This document shows positions 44,788 through 55,301 of a stretch of DNA of 64,000 nucleotides, piece after piece. Under the pieces are notes generated by a model, which saw only the letters and a list, made by a program, of their open reading frames with translations, did no database searches and was not told the origin of the DNA. The first letter of the stretch is position 1. Each line of letters starts with the position of its first letter. The stretch spans positions 53,452 through 117,451 of the forward strand of contig JASANE010005137.1 of assembly GCA_030248225.1 (NCBI GenBank), read 5' to 3'. A program made the position numbers and the translations under genes. The DNA is from Trileptium ribeirensis. Taxonomy: Eukaryota > Nematoda > Enoplea > Enoplida > Thoracostomopsidae.

Positions 44788-45800
44788 ATCGTGTACATTG
44801 TACTAGCACCAGTTCTGGCCCTAAGGGATCCCAGCTGCACCACTCTCAATTTTCACTGTGGTGTCCGGACAACCCCGGCTTACACGATTGCTCGGTGGAC
44901 CCTGGTCAGATCGATGGGAACCGCTTAGCTTAGCAGGCTGCCGGCGGGTTTACCAGGGTGTTCGGCCTGGCCCCTATAGTGGCCCACGTGTCTAATGGTA
45001 TGGAGGTCCCCTGAGGCAGGGTCATCCCCTAAGCCTGCGCACAGGTAATGAGGCTGACCCGCTATTCCCTCTTTTGATTTCAAGCCCCATGAAAATGCAC
45101 AAGGGGTGGGACATAACTTATGGGGATCACCAGATTAAAGGATAAGGGTGATAAATTTTAGTCTGGACGTTGAATTGTAATTGATCCAACGGGACGTATA
45201 TTTAAGTTTACCTGATTGGGCCTGAGCGGTACATATCGGGTCAGTTAGTTTAAGTTGGGTGATAAAATATTTGGTGTGAAATTCCGTTCAGATATTTATG
45301 TCTGACAATTAATAGCGGGCGCAGGGTGGTACGGAAATACACCCAGGCGAACACGTGAGTGAGCAGAAGTTCCGAGACGTGTTGAGCTAAAAGGGCGCTT
45401 GCGGGCTTGACGGAAGTTCAAGTTGCGTGGACTCGGTACGAATTCAAGCACCGGTGGCATACACTAGTAATCCTTAGGTACGCGGTTCATAGTAACAATC
45501 ACCCCGCTTAAGGTTGCCGGGCCTCGCTGGGTCAGACAGTATCCTATATGAATCTAACAAAACCAAATCGCTTGAATACTAGAAACACTTCGATGATTTA
45601 CTGTTCCTTTTCTTTTATTTGCACAAAATTTCTATAAACCACCCTAATGGGTGTACGATAAAATATAAAACTATATACATACATATACCACCCAATCGGG
45701 GTGTACACTACAGTTTACATTTCACCCGTTCGGGTGTACATGAGCATTCCCCGAGGGGATTTCGTACGGTCGATTTCTATGGTTTCGTCCTACCATTTGG
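44788..45800 (-). mobile_element. LTR copy F, reverse orientation (old)
   Basis: Read on the minus strand, 44,820-45,090 aligns with the last 300 bp of the long LTR: GACCTGTGAGCAGG, GGGGACCTC, TAGACACGTG..CC, GAACAC.CC, GCCTGCTAA, GCCGGGGT and CAGCTG occur in the same order. Its LTR end is near 44,788 (TGTAC on the plus strand). The other boundary is unclear; similarity fades past 45.8 kb. So members of this family sit here in both orientations. Confidence 0.6.
45640..45758. other. cluster of four short hairpins
   Basis: CACCCTAATGGGTG (45,640), CCACCCAATCGGGGTG (45,688), CACCCGTTCGGGTG (45,723) and CCCCGAGGGG (45,749) are perfect or near-perfect stems. Three are followed by GTAC. Stems are conserved in type while loops vary, which suggests structure rather than chance. 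Confidence 0.6.
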
Positions 45801-47817
45801 CCGTTGATAAGTTTTAACGAAAACTTTTGATGCCGTGGAAAACATTAAAATCTGCCCTGCCGTTAGTAAATACTAAAATTTTCACAAAACCGGCGCTGCC
45901 ATCCAGACACCCCGAGGCGCCCCTTCCCACGACTGCATGGCAAAAGTTCCCCGGCGCAAACGGATGACCCAACTAGAACGTTGACTGATCAAAACTGGTT
46001 CGAATAATTGGGCAAAATTTTGATCCCGCTTTGAATGTTGGAAACGGCACCCACAAGGGGTAAAGTCTTATGCGCAACTGAAGAACTGACAAGACGGTGC
46101 GCCCGCGTAGGTCGTAGTTTTAACTCCAAGCTAAAACAAAAGCGGGGTAAAAATTTAGTCGAGCCCGAATAAGGGCTAGGTAAAATTCTAACTGGACCGA
46201 AGTAATGGCAAGGTAAAATCCAGTTGACCCTAAATAGATGTTAGGTAATCGTTTGATTCATCCTACATAATTGTCCGATTGACCTTTGATTTAACCTACC
46301 TCAGCGTCAGGTAAAGTTTCAATTGACGCTGAGTAAGTTTTAACTGCATCTTAGGCAGAGCTCTAATTAACCTGGATAAACACTAAGTAATCCCTTGGTT
46401 ATCTTTGAATAAATAAATTTTCGTCTGAAGACCTTAAGTTGCAAACGTAAATTTGCCCTGCGCTAACATATTATAACTTTAGCGCACTCACAATTATAAA
46501 CTTGCTAACACTCCCAGGACCGGCCCAAAATGGCCCTGGGAGTGGGGAACCAGTCGAGCGTGAACCAGCTTTTGATTCGAAATTATCCGAAGTCTATCAG
46601 TTCTGAATTTTCGTGCGCGGGAGCGACACTTGCGGGGGCCCGGGGCATCCATCAGACGCCCCAGCGCCCGCAAGGGCCGTGCCTTGGTCGAAATAGAAAC
46701 TACAAAACTCCCAAATTGAAAGGCCTCGGGTGGAGCTATTCCGCACGTCTGCATACCGAAGAGTCCACCCGGGCGAGCAATACATCAAGAAAGCTAAAAT
46801 AAAACGAAAAACACGAGCAAAAGCTAAATGGCGACAACCGCCGAAAAGCCCGACCAATTTTGACTACCAACCTCTCGACTGATCCCATTTCTCCAGCGAG
46901 TCAGCTTCTTTTATACGCAGTTTCCACCCCTGACTGCCCAAGGCCCTTCAAAACATAACCGATTTGAAATTTTAAAACAATTTGTCGGATACACATACAT
47001 ATGATATAAACAACTCGTCGAGACTCAAAAAACAATATGCCGCGGCAGCTAAAGCAATAATACAGTGTAACATCAAACAGCCCCTCGCCCAGCGCTTATC
47101 AATGCATTGGTCAACAACAACCGGCAACTTGGCCGAAACAAGCCAAAAGAGCAAAACCGTGCGCTGGTAGGCGCGACGAAAAATTTAAGAGGAAATTATA
47201 ACTGCGCTCAGGGCGCTGTTGGCTCACAGGGATATCGGCACATTTTTGCCGATATCTCATGAACGAAAAGCATCAGGCGGTCGGGGGCAGGACCAGAATC
47301 ATGCCCTGGCAGGCCGGCTGCTGAACAAATTGAATTTTTAGACGTATCTCCACGAGAGGCCCGTTGCAGGCCGTTTTAGATGAGCAAAGCCCAAAATTTG
47401 GTATCCCACTTGGATTTAGAGGATCCTGTGCAGACCCGTGGGGGTGGGCGGCCCCGGTTTTCAGCTAAACGGTTAGGGTAGGACCCGATAAGTGTTCCGG
47501 GATCCAAAAATCAGGAACTTTTTTAACGACTGCCGTCTAGAGGGGGAATATTGTAGGAACTATATCATCTCGTTTTCATGCTAACTGAATTTTAACACAT
47601 GAAAATGATGGAATACTTTGTCGCGTGAATATAGCAGCGAACACGTAGCATTCATAATTTTGCATATTGTATATTTTATTTTGCATATTATTTATTTTGC
47701 ATATTCATAATTTTGTATATACAGCAGATGCAATACTTTCCTTGTTTTACTGTATATAAACAGTTTCCTCTTTGTAATAAATCACCCTTTGCTCATTAGT
47801 TGCTTGTACCGCTTCAA
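45801..47817. other. unassigned region before the second NADAR gene
   Basis: No gene is supported. Stretch 46,100-46,400 repeats AGGTAAA-type phrases at irregular spacing. Notable stems are CTCCCAGG/CCTGGGAG (46,512-46,543) and GATATCGGCA/TGCCGATATC (47,231-47,256). 47,640-47,830 is very AT-rich with repeated TTTTGCATATT and a TGTATATAAAC box. It probably includes decayed LTR copy F and a decayed internal part of the second giant element. Confidence 0.35.
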
Positions 47818-47860
47818 ATATTATTGCAGGAAACATAACCGCATCACAGAAATAACATCA

Positions 47861-48957
47861 TGGAACGATTTCCACAACCACGTGTGCCATATTATACCAT
47901 CAACTATGCCGCCCTGATCGAGATATTCCTGTCCAAAGGCTCGCGATGGCCAGAACGTTCAAACATGGCTCCGTTGGGCCAATCAAACAATACCCGATAG
48001 AATATGCTTCAACGGATCAAGGATACCAACTCCTCGTCATCTATTTATTCGATGAGGAGCAAGCGAAACAGGAAATATCCGACCTTAAAATTGGAGCTCG
48101 AGACGTCAAGGCCATCTCGCGTAGAAACAAACAACAATTCCTCGATCAGGAAACATCGGAGCGCCTTCGCTCAGTTCTCCCGCACCTCATGCGAACGGTG
48201 CTCCTTGAAAAATTCAAAATTCCCCAATTCCAACACGCTCTGCTCGCCACAGGCTATGCCCAATTACTCGAGGCAAAGCGCTCAGACTCGTTCTGGGGAA
48301 TTTCGGACCAGAGGACATTACCTTCAGCCGACGACCGCGACTATGCCATAATGTCATGGGCCGTTTAATAGAGGAAATTCGTACACTCCTTTATCGTGGC
48401 GTCGCCACTTGGCCGACCATACTTATCCTAGGTGATTCGCTGGCGGCAGCACTGGTCAACATGGCCGCCTCAAAAGGATGGTTTGCCATGTCATGGCCAG
48501 GTGCTACCATGCAATTTTTGGTCCGGTTGGCTACGTGTATCGCGACGCCCCAAACCAAGACCATCTTGATTCTTGGCGGGTATAAGGCCGCATTGCGATC
48601 CAAACCGCATGAAGGCCGCCCCCAGGATACGCCGCGTAAATTCATACGCCGTGTGCGCCGATACATTTGCTCATTCGACTACCTACTCAGGGACGGAGCT
48701 CGAGCGATCATCGCACCACCCCATCACATTGTGACGTCGGACCGGATGATATGGCTAGGTGGTACGACGAATTTACCACGACATTCCAGGACATTAAACT
48801 ACAATTCCCTAATAGGATGCAGAATTCTTCAATGCCCAGCTATCCTAGGGAATTGGAAAAACCAGGGGCTTGGGAGACCAATGCTAGCGATGTCAACATC
48901 TCGGAGCCTCACGTTACAGAACCATATATTGGGTTTTTTCTTAAGTGGGCACAATGA
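47861..48957 (+). pseudogene. NADAR-SGNH fusion protein, 3'-terminal gene of the giant element (second copy)
   Basis: Homologous to the truncated gene at 34,913 but reaching its 3' end. The NADAR part contains FLSKGSRWPERSNMAPLGQ, YASTDQGYQLL (Asp where the other copy has Glu), KFKIPQFQHALLATG, SFWGIS, and the C-terminal GRLIEEIRTLL. It is followed without a gap by ILILGDSLAAAL, block I of an SGNH/GDSL hydrolase. A Gly of block II (WPGATMQFL) and LILGGYKAAL, in the place of block III with its Asn lost, come next. Frame changes lie near 47,985, 48,340 and 48,745. SGNH enzymes hydrolyse esters. It ends 137 bp before LTR copy E, so it is the last gene of the element. Confidence 0.72.
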
Positions 48958-49094
48958 CACCTGGCCGATGACGGTTGAATGACGGGGTGTCAGGGCGTCG
49001 CTGTGAACATCGCATTTAGGCCTAATGACAGAGACCACCTCAAGGTTACCTAGAAACAACGAATACAGAAAAGGCGGTCAGAATGGTATATTAT
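48958..49094 (+). other. short spacer before LTR copy E
   Basis: Expected to hold the polypurine tract that primes plus-strand synthesis. A weak purine-rich stretch, AATACAGAAAAGGCGG, is at about 49,062. No stronger tract abuts the LTR. Confidence 0.35.
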
Positions 49095-52000
49095 TGTAAC
49101 AATTCTATTGTACCTTATTTGGTTTGTTTGTCATATTTATACCGTATTTTAATCATCGAAATTCTATTGTGAATGCGACTGTATGCTTTAACTATCTTGC
49201 TTATTCATAAATTGTTGCCATAACACCGGTTACCTGAGTGAAGAAATTTGTGAAGATTCGAAACTCGCACAGCTATCGAAACATCATTTCTTCTTTCAAA
49301 TTGTAGTGCAAAGTTCTTTTCGCCCCCTTAAACCTATAAGAGGGGGATTTTTAGGATCTCTGGAGGATTTGTTAGAATTTGTCTTGGTTTGCTTAAGTAC
49401 TAGGACTTGCAAGTTTAGGATACCCGGCTATGTCTAAGGCTATGGTAAAATAACGTATTTCTAAACGATCTTAGGAGACCCGGCTATGTCTAAGGCTAGG
49501 GTAAAATAACGTATTTCTAAACGATCTTAACACAATTATTAGGCTCGGACCATAATGTGCGGCTAACATCAACACCCGTAAATAAAATATTCAGATTACG
49601 AGATAAATTAAACAATGAAGTTTGTTTTCCTGTACCATATTGTACCATAACGTTTCGTTTGTTAACTTAATAATTGCCGCTAAACCATTGCTAATCAGTA
49701 TCTGTCGTTCCAATATACTTGTTATGTTTGCAGTTGCATGTTTTCATTGTATGATATGTTGACTTAACGTGGACCTCCAGTTGGATAGCTTTATGAAGGG
49801 AATGGGAGGCCATCGATTGTTTAGCCTGGACAATTGGCTCAGTAGTATTTAGAATCTAAAGTATCAACTTTACTTGGGATAAATAATATATCGGACCATG
49901 GTCGCGAGTAATACATGTAGCCGTGGTCACGTAAACAACGAAAGCTACAAGTTTAAATTAATTGAGATCATGGGTACGGTAGTTTCGGTATTACGGTAGT
50001 TACGGTATTTCGGTAGTTACGGTAGTTACGAGTATTTGGTCTGTTTGTCGGCCCGTAGCCGCTTACCGGTTCAGAGTTCGGGCAACCGGCCCGAATACTT
50101 TTTGATAGGGCTTTTTACGAGCTTTCTGATAAGGCCAAAATACCACAAATCGCACGCGGATCTAACCGTAACATTAAGCAGCGAAACATGTCGAAATTGA
50201 ACCAACAACGTTACTTACGCTAAGACTGGTTGTTGCCAGTGATTTGGGTTAGGCGTATTTATGTATATATGTATACGTAGGTATATAGCTGATTTCAATG
50301 CCCCCTGAGCCTTTTCTCGCCCAATCGACCGAGTCTCCTAATTTGTGTCCCCTTTGTCAACCCCAATGTGCGAAACCTCCATGTCTGGTCAGCGGTTTCA
50401 ACCGATTTCGTTGAATCGTCGCTTTTGGGACCGTTTATTGTTGCGAACCAGGCCACCCCCGACGGAACCGGCTATCTCGATAAACATCATGTGCCACCGT
50501 ACAACCAAAGAACACCGATGAGTTTAACTGTGCCTCTCGATCCGCCGGAGGACGGCCGCGGAAAGTTCCGTTCTCGCGTCATCAGCATCAGCGGTCAATC
50601 GATTGGTGCGATCGCAACCGGTCTTTCTTCCGATCACAGAACCGCCGACAGGAGTCAGGTCCATCATTACGTAGTCCACCCATTAGGGCATCCAACGAGC
50701 CCAAACGAGTCTCGATCCGACAAGTCACCACGCTGTTATACGGGTCGCCTATCTGTTCTGCGACCATTTCATCAGATATTACAAATTGACATGAATTCCC
50801 GTCGGTGTTGCATCCTTCTAGTACCAGATCCCTGATTCCAAATGTCTATATGCGACCCCTCATTCCACTCGCCTACTGTCGACGAGTACAACGATATACG
50901 GCGGGCCTCCACCAGACCTCCCGCTAACTTGCTATGACCCACTAAGGTGCACCTAGTTTGAAAGACTGACTAATGGTGGGTACAAACACATGAAATTTTA
51001 TTCTCAACTCAAAGGTGGGCAAATCGCCCCTCATTACGTTCTCCAAATATACCCGGTGGGCCTCCGTCTTCCCACCCGTTAACTTGGGACAGCCTGCGAA
51101 AACGGTCCCACCGTCGCCAACGCTCTCTTTAAGTACGTTGTTTTACCAGTGCTGCAAATTTTTCCAGAGGGACAGGGAACAGAACGACGCCCGCCTAAGG
51201 GTGGCGACTCTAACGATGCCTGGCGGGCGTCGTTCTGCCCAGCCGTTTGCCCGGGAGAGGTCGCCAAAATTCCCTATATTAATACACACACATTGGCCCG
51301 GCTGGGTCTCGTCCCGATGTTGCGTCTGCCACCCTTGTGTTTGGTATCGTTCGGCCCCGTTCTTCGTCCTGGGCCCAAATTTGACTCTTGCTCGCCGATA
51401 TTCCCCTGGGAACCCTTGCCCCTACCCTCTCCCGTGTCCCTGTCTTTTCCCTCTCTTTTCTTCTTTTGTTTTTGTTGTTTTATTTCTGCGCTCGCTCTCT
51501 CCTCGACTGACCTTTCGGTCGTCGTTTGTTGCGTTCGTCGTGCTGCCATTTCCGCAGTGAACTCATTGCTCTGTCGCTCTTGTCGTGTCCTCGTCGAATT
51601 GAAGGACGATGCCGGAAACGGCGACGAGGACACAAAAGAATGAACTATATATATTTATATATATTTTATATATCAAATTTTACTAAATTTTATAGTTTTA
51701 TACGATATATAACGTATACGTATATAAGACTGGACGCAGAGCCGGGGTGGGGAAAAATGGGGTAGGTTTGGAGACCGGCAGTGGCCCCGAGACCCGGTCG
51801 GGGTGCCCGCCCGGCAGACACTTCCAGAGTGGATGCCACGCCCCCTGCCCCCGTATGGGTCCCATCCGATGTCCCACGCCCCCCTGGGACGCTGCGAAGA
51901 CGACATTGAAAGTTAGGAATGATTAGGAATGACAAAAAGATGCGATTTTGCTCGACAACATCCGTTGTCCTCATGTTTAAGTATCATCTTTTATATCGCA

Positions 52001-54310
52001 GTTAGCTGGGCGGCGTACCAAAGCAGCAAACGCGGCGAAAGCAGCATATGGTGCTTGGACAACGTGTAAGCAGGATGTGACAAGCTGATTATGTGACTGA
52101 TCGCGGTAACGTGGATGATTAGTGCCTAAATTCTGCATTACTTTTCGGTCATTATGCGCGACGCTAAGCGGATGACGTAAAACGACGAGGAAACCATTGA
52201 GCAATCCAGTAAACAACGGATTTTAGTTTGACCCCAAACTACACGAGTTGCGAGTTATTGCGACTAGTTTTGATCGTCTTCAACGGCTTAAACGATTGCT
52301 AACATTTCAATGCTTAATGTTTTAGAGGTAATTCAACAAACATCAGACACTAATGGGGTGATCGATGCTGCCCATATACGGGAAATCGAGGCTTCAGAGT
52401 TAACGCTTGCAGAAAATTCGGGGTTGAGAGCACAGATGTTCGACATCCGACTGTTCGGAGGGTTCAAATTTGATGTCGGCAATTTCGATTGAAGACGACT
52501 TTCTTTAAGGCCAACGCCGGCTACGGTAGCTGTCAACTTTAAGCTTCCGAAAAAATCTCTAATTGGACACCGAGTGTAAATCCGAAAAAAGTGGGCGTTC
52601 AGCAACCTACGGCGATTGGCGAAAATTTCGAGCTTGCCAGCGACACTCTGAATCGAGGAATCCGTCTGACTTCGGCAGCGCGGATTTCATTCGACTTTAC
52701 TGACCGGCTCCGACGCTTACTCTTTTCATTGTTTTTACGCGGTTTTCGCGTGGATTGCAGCTCGGTCCGCTTTCCTTTCTCTTTTGATTTGGCGGCTCAG
52801 TCGTATTGGGTTATAGGACGCATCTATTTAGAGACTTGGGCGACTTAGTCCCTAAATGTCGAATTAAAGGTAGATCAAGGTTCGGTTGCATATTGGCAGG
52901 TGCCCATTAAATTTAATAGTCGATGGCAGCCTACCGCCCGTACCCCTGTCGAGTAGATTTTTCCGTCCGCCTTTTGGCAAAAACCCTCTCCCTGATGAGC
53001 TAAGCATAGTGTTACCTGGAATCTATTACCAAGGTCGAGTTCCGATTCAGGCGATGAAGAAACATTGTTAGCCGGCGTCTTTCTGATTCCCCGTGGTCAT
53101 AGGTAGATCACACCACAATTTTGACCGGATGTAATCGATCCTCTGTTTACATGACTTCTTAAATTGAGATAGGCTTGGAAGATTTCCCTGAGACGACAAT
53201 GGTTAAAAGTTTCTGAAATAATGGATTAATTGGCTGAATCTCAGAAATTCTTTGGGGCTCTTCGTTTATTGACTTGTTTTCAAAGTTGGCAGGTTACAGG
53301 AAAGTTCGGCGCCCATGCTGCTTTCGGGGTCGAACGAGTTTTGAATGTCGAAACAAGGATTTAGGCCGTTGCTGGCTCAGCTACGTCCACAGGGTAGGCA
53401 GCCAAATTTCCATTGGACAGGGATTTATATGGAGTAACGTAACTTCGGGAACTAGGCCCGGCGCAGCAGCCGAAGCTCGGCCCCGTCCAGGGCGACTGGT
53501 ATAGAAGCAAAATTCTAGGACAGTAACGACTTGAGCTTCGGGAACCTTACTTTGTTTCAGGCTATTTATTTGTGTTTTACGGTGGTTTTCTTGCTTACTA
53601 ACCTTGCTTTATTAATATTGTATGTCCCGACATTCATTGGTTCTGTGCGCATTACAAATATTCATTGCTTGGAAAAGCCAGCACACCTCATCTGGTACGA
53701 TGGTGTACTAATCTGAAAGCCCGTTTCAGCCCCTACATTCTATTAGGAGGTTTTAAAGGACAAAAGCGCTGACCGGTCGACAAAATTCCAGTGCCCCGCC
53801 ACATGACCTGAACATTAAGGATCTGTTCTTAAATTTCCTAGGATACTGTGGAATGAAATTGGCCGTATTCGGTGCTTGAAGCCAATGTAAACCAGAACCG
53901 CACTCCCGCAACCGCCGATTTGGTAGAGTGTTCGCCACATATTCTATCAGTAAAAGCGTTATGGTAGTTTACGTGAACACAGTAATATCAGATTTACCGA
54001 GTTTTTAACAAGTGTCAGCTCATAGATCGGGACTAGAGCCGGCCATCCCATGACTTATTCATCATGAAATGATTTGTACTATATTTGACTGTGTAAGCGT
54101 ATCCATATATCAATCCTTGGCACGTGGCAGACCCTGTGAGCCCGGCAGGGTTTCCCCGCAATTTCGTTGAATGTTGGTAGCGCCGCGCGTTACCGGGAAC
54201 GAACTTCGAAGCACGCCAGAGCCCATTATCGACACATTGCTGAATCAGATATCGCTAAAATTGGGTGCCCGGTTTGACATTTTCCGGGACCACACTCGCT
54301 CGTGATTGCG
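49095..54310 (+). mobile_element. long LTR copy E (3' LTR of a second giant element)
   Basis: Begins TGTAAC like the other LTRs and follows the NADAR-SGNH gene directly, which fixes the true LTR start. Shared blocks are GTCGGCCCGTAGCCG (50,046), the ACAACGATATACGGCGGG block (50,890), GCCCCGTTCTTCGTCCTGG (51,354), the donor-like block CCCCGTGGTCATAGGTAG (53,090), and GAACGAACTTCGAAGCACGCC (54,200). More diverged than the 11,953 and 35,212 pair. The terminal kilobase and TTACA end are not recognised. Contains TA microsatellite (51,640-51,720) and a 51,280-51,600 T-rich tract. Open frames such as 51,015-51,560 are not conserved. Confidence 0.7.
49416..49529. repeat. tandem repeat, two units of 56 bp
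   Basis: ACCCGGCTATGTCTAAGGCT starts at 49,422 and again at 49,478, with GTAAAATAACGTATTTCTAA in each unit. Nearly identical units, thus a recent duplication inside LTR copy E. Confidence 0.85.
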
Positions 54311-54899
54311 TCGTGTTTCGCTAGAAGCGCTAACTCGTCGAATCAAAGCGGTGACAGGCCGAACTGAAGTCACGCAGATATCAAAGCGCCTTTGCGCCAC
54401 TTTATTCCAACCTATCAGCTATAGTACCACAAAGCGAAACTGGGCCTATACTTCCTAGTAAAACAAAATTTTATGAATTAGTTGAAGAACTACAATAAAA
54501 CCGATATACCAGAGCAAACGCAAACCTTTTACTCGAACGAACCATCAAGCCAAGTGAACACAAAACTAACTCAACATCAAGAAATTTGCAACTTTATATA
54601 TGATTTTACAAAACGTCATATTAAAATTTATAAACACCTTCAAACACTTTTTAAACCTCTGTCTTATAATTTTAATTGCGCATCAGACAAAACATCATTT
54701 TCAACCAAAGTTCAGCTCATGCTAACCTCCACCTACGCAGCCCGCATAACTGCAAACAGCAACCAGCCGAAAAATGCTAGACTCCATATCACTTTCCCGG
54801 AATGATTGGCGTGTCTCACGCGGCACTGACACTCCCAACATAATCAAAGCAACTGAACTGTTTGAAAAGTTCGTATTAATATAGTCGTGAACATGACCC
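54311..54899. other. junction between LTR copy E and the Polinton
   Basis: Contains an open frame at 54,482-54,805 (107 residues, Asn/Thr/Lys-rich) with no recognisable domain; I do not trust it as a gene. The boundary to the Polinton must lie here or just after. Confidence 0.35.
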
Positions 54900-54904
54900 G
54901 GACA

Positions 54905-55240
54905 TATTGTAAGTAGTAGGAAAAAAGAGGGTTCTGCGTCAAATGATTAATGACCTGTCAGATTTTTAGGGAAAATAATGATTAATGACCCTGGGTCACG
55001 TGACCTGTCAAAAACGATTAATTACCCTAAATACATATACATATATATGTAATACATATAATAATAGTCCCCCTCCGCCCACGCATTTATATGATAAATA
55101 ATGATACACCTTCGTCCACACATATATGTTCATATAAACTCTACTATCCGCTATATAATATAACATTGATGACTCATCACTTTGGAATGTTCTAGAAGCT
55201 TCCATTGGCACAATTCCATAAATTCAACCAATCAGCGTCA
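54905..55240. repeat. candidate Polinton terminal region
   Basis: GATTAATGACC-type phrases occur three times between 54,943 and 55,027, along with TGACCTGTCA twice and GGGTCACGTGACC (a near-palindrome). Polintons have terminal inverted repeats with AG ends and internal short repeats. The partner end is outside the window, so this is only a candidate. Two ATATATGT microsatellite patches follow. Confidence 0.35.
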
Positions 55241-55248
55241 GCAAAGAA

Positions 55249-55260
55249 TACATGAAAAGG
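55249..55260 (+). promoter_or_regulatory. TACATGAAAAGG motif upstream of polB
   Basis: Full motif, immediately followed by GTATAAAAGC (a TATA-like box), 41 bp before the polymerase ATG at 55,302. Confidence 0.65.
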
Positions 55261-55301
55261 GTATAAAAGCTCATGTACTTCAGATTTTCAATCAGTTTGC
55301 A

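Noticed and set aside
50368..50835. 155-residue ORF inside LTR copy E
   Set aside because: No recognisable domain, and the aligned parts of the other LTR copies are not open.
54482..54805. 107-residue ORF before the Polinton
   Set aside because: Asn/Thr/Lys-rich without domain, without the Polinton motif, and located in the uncertain junction.
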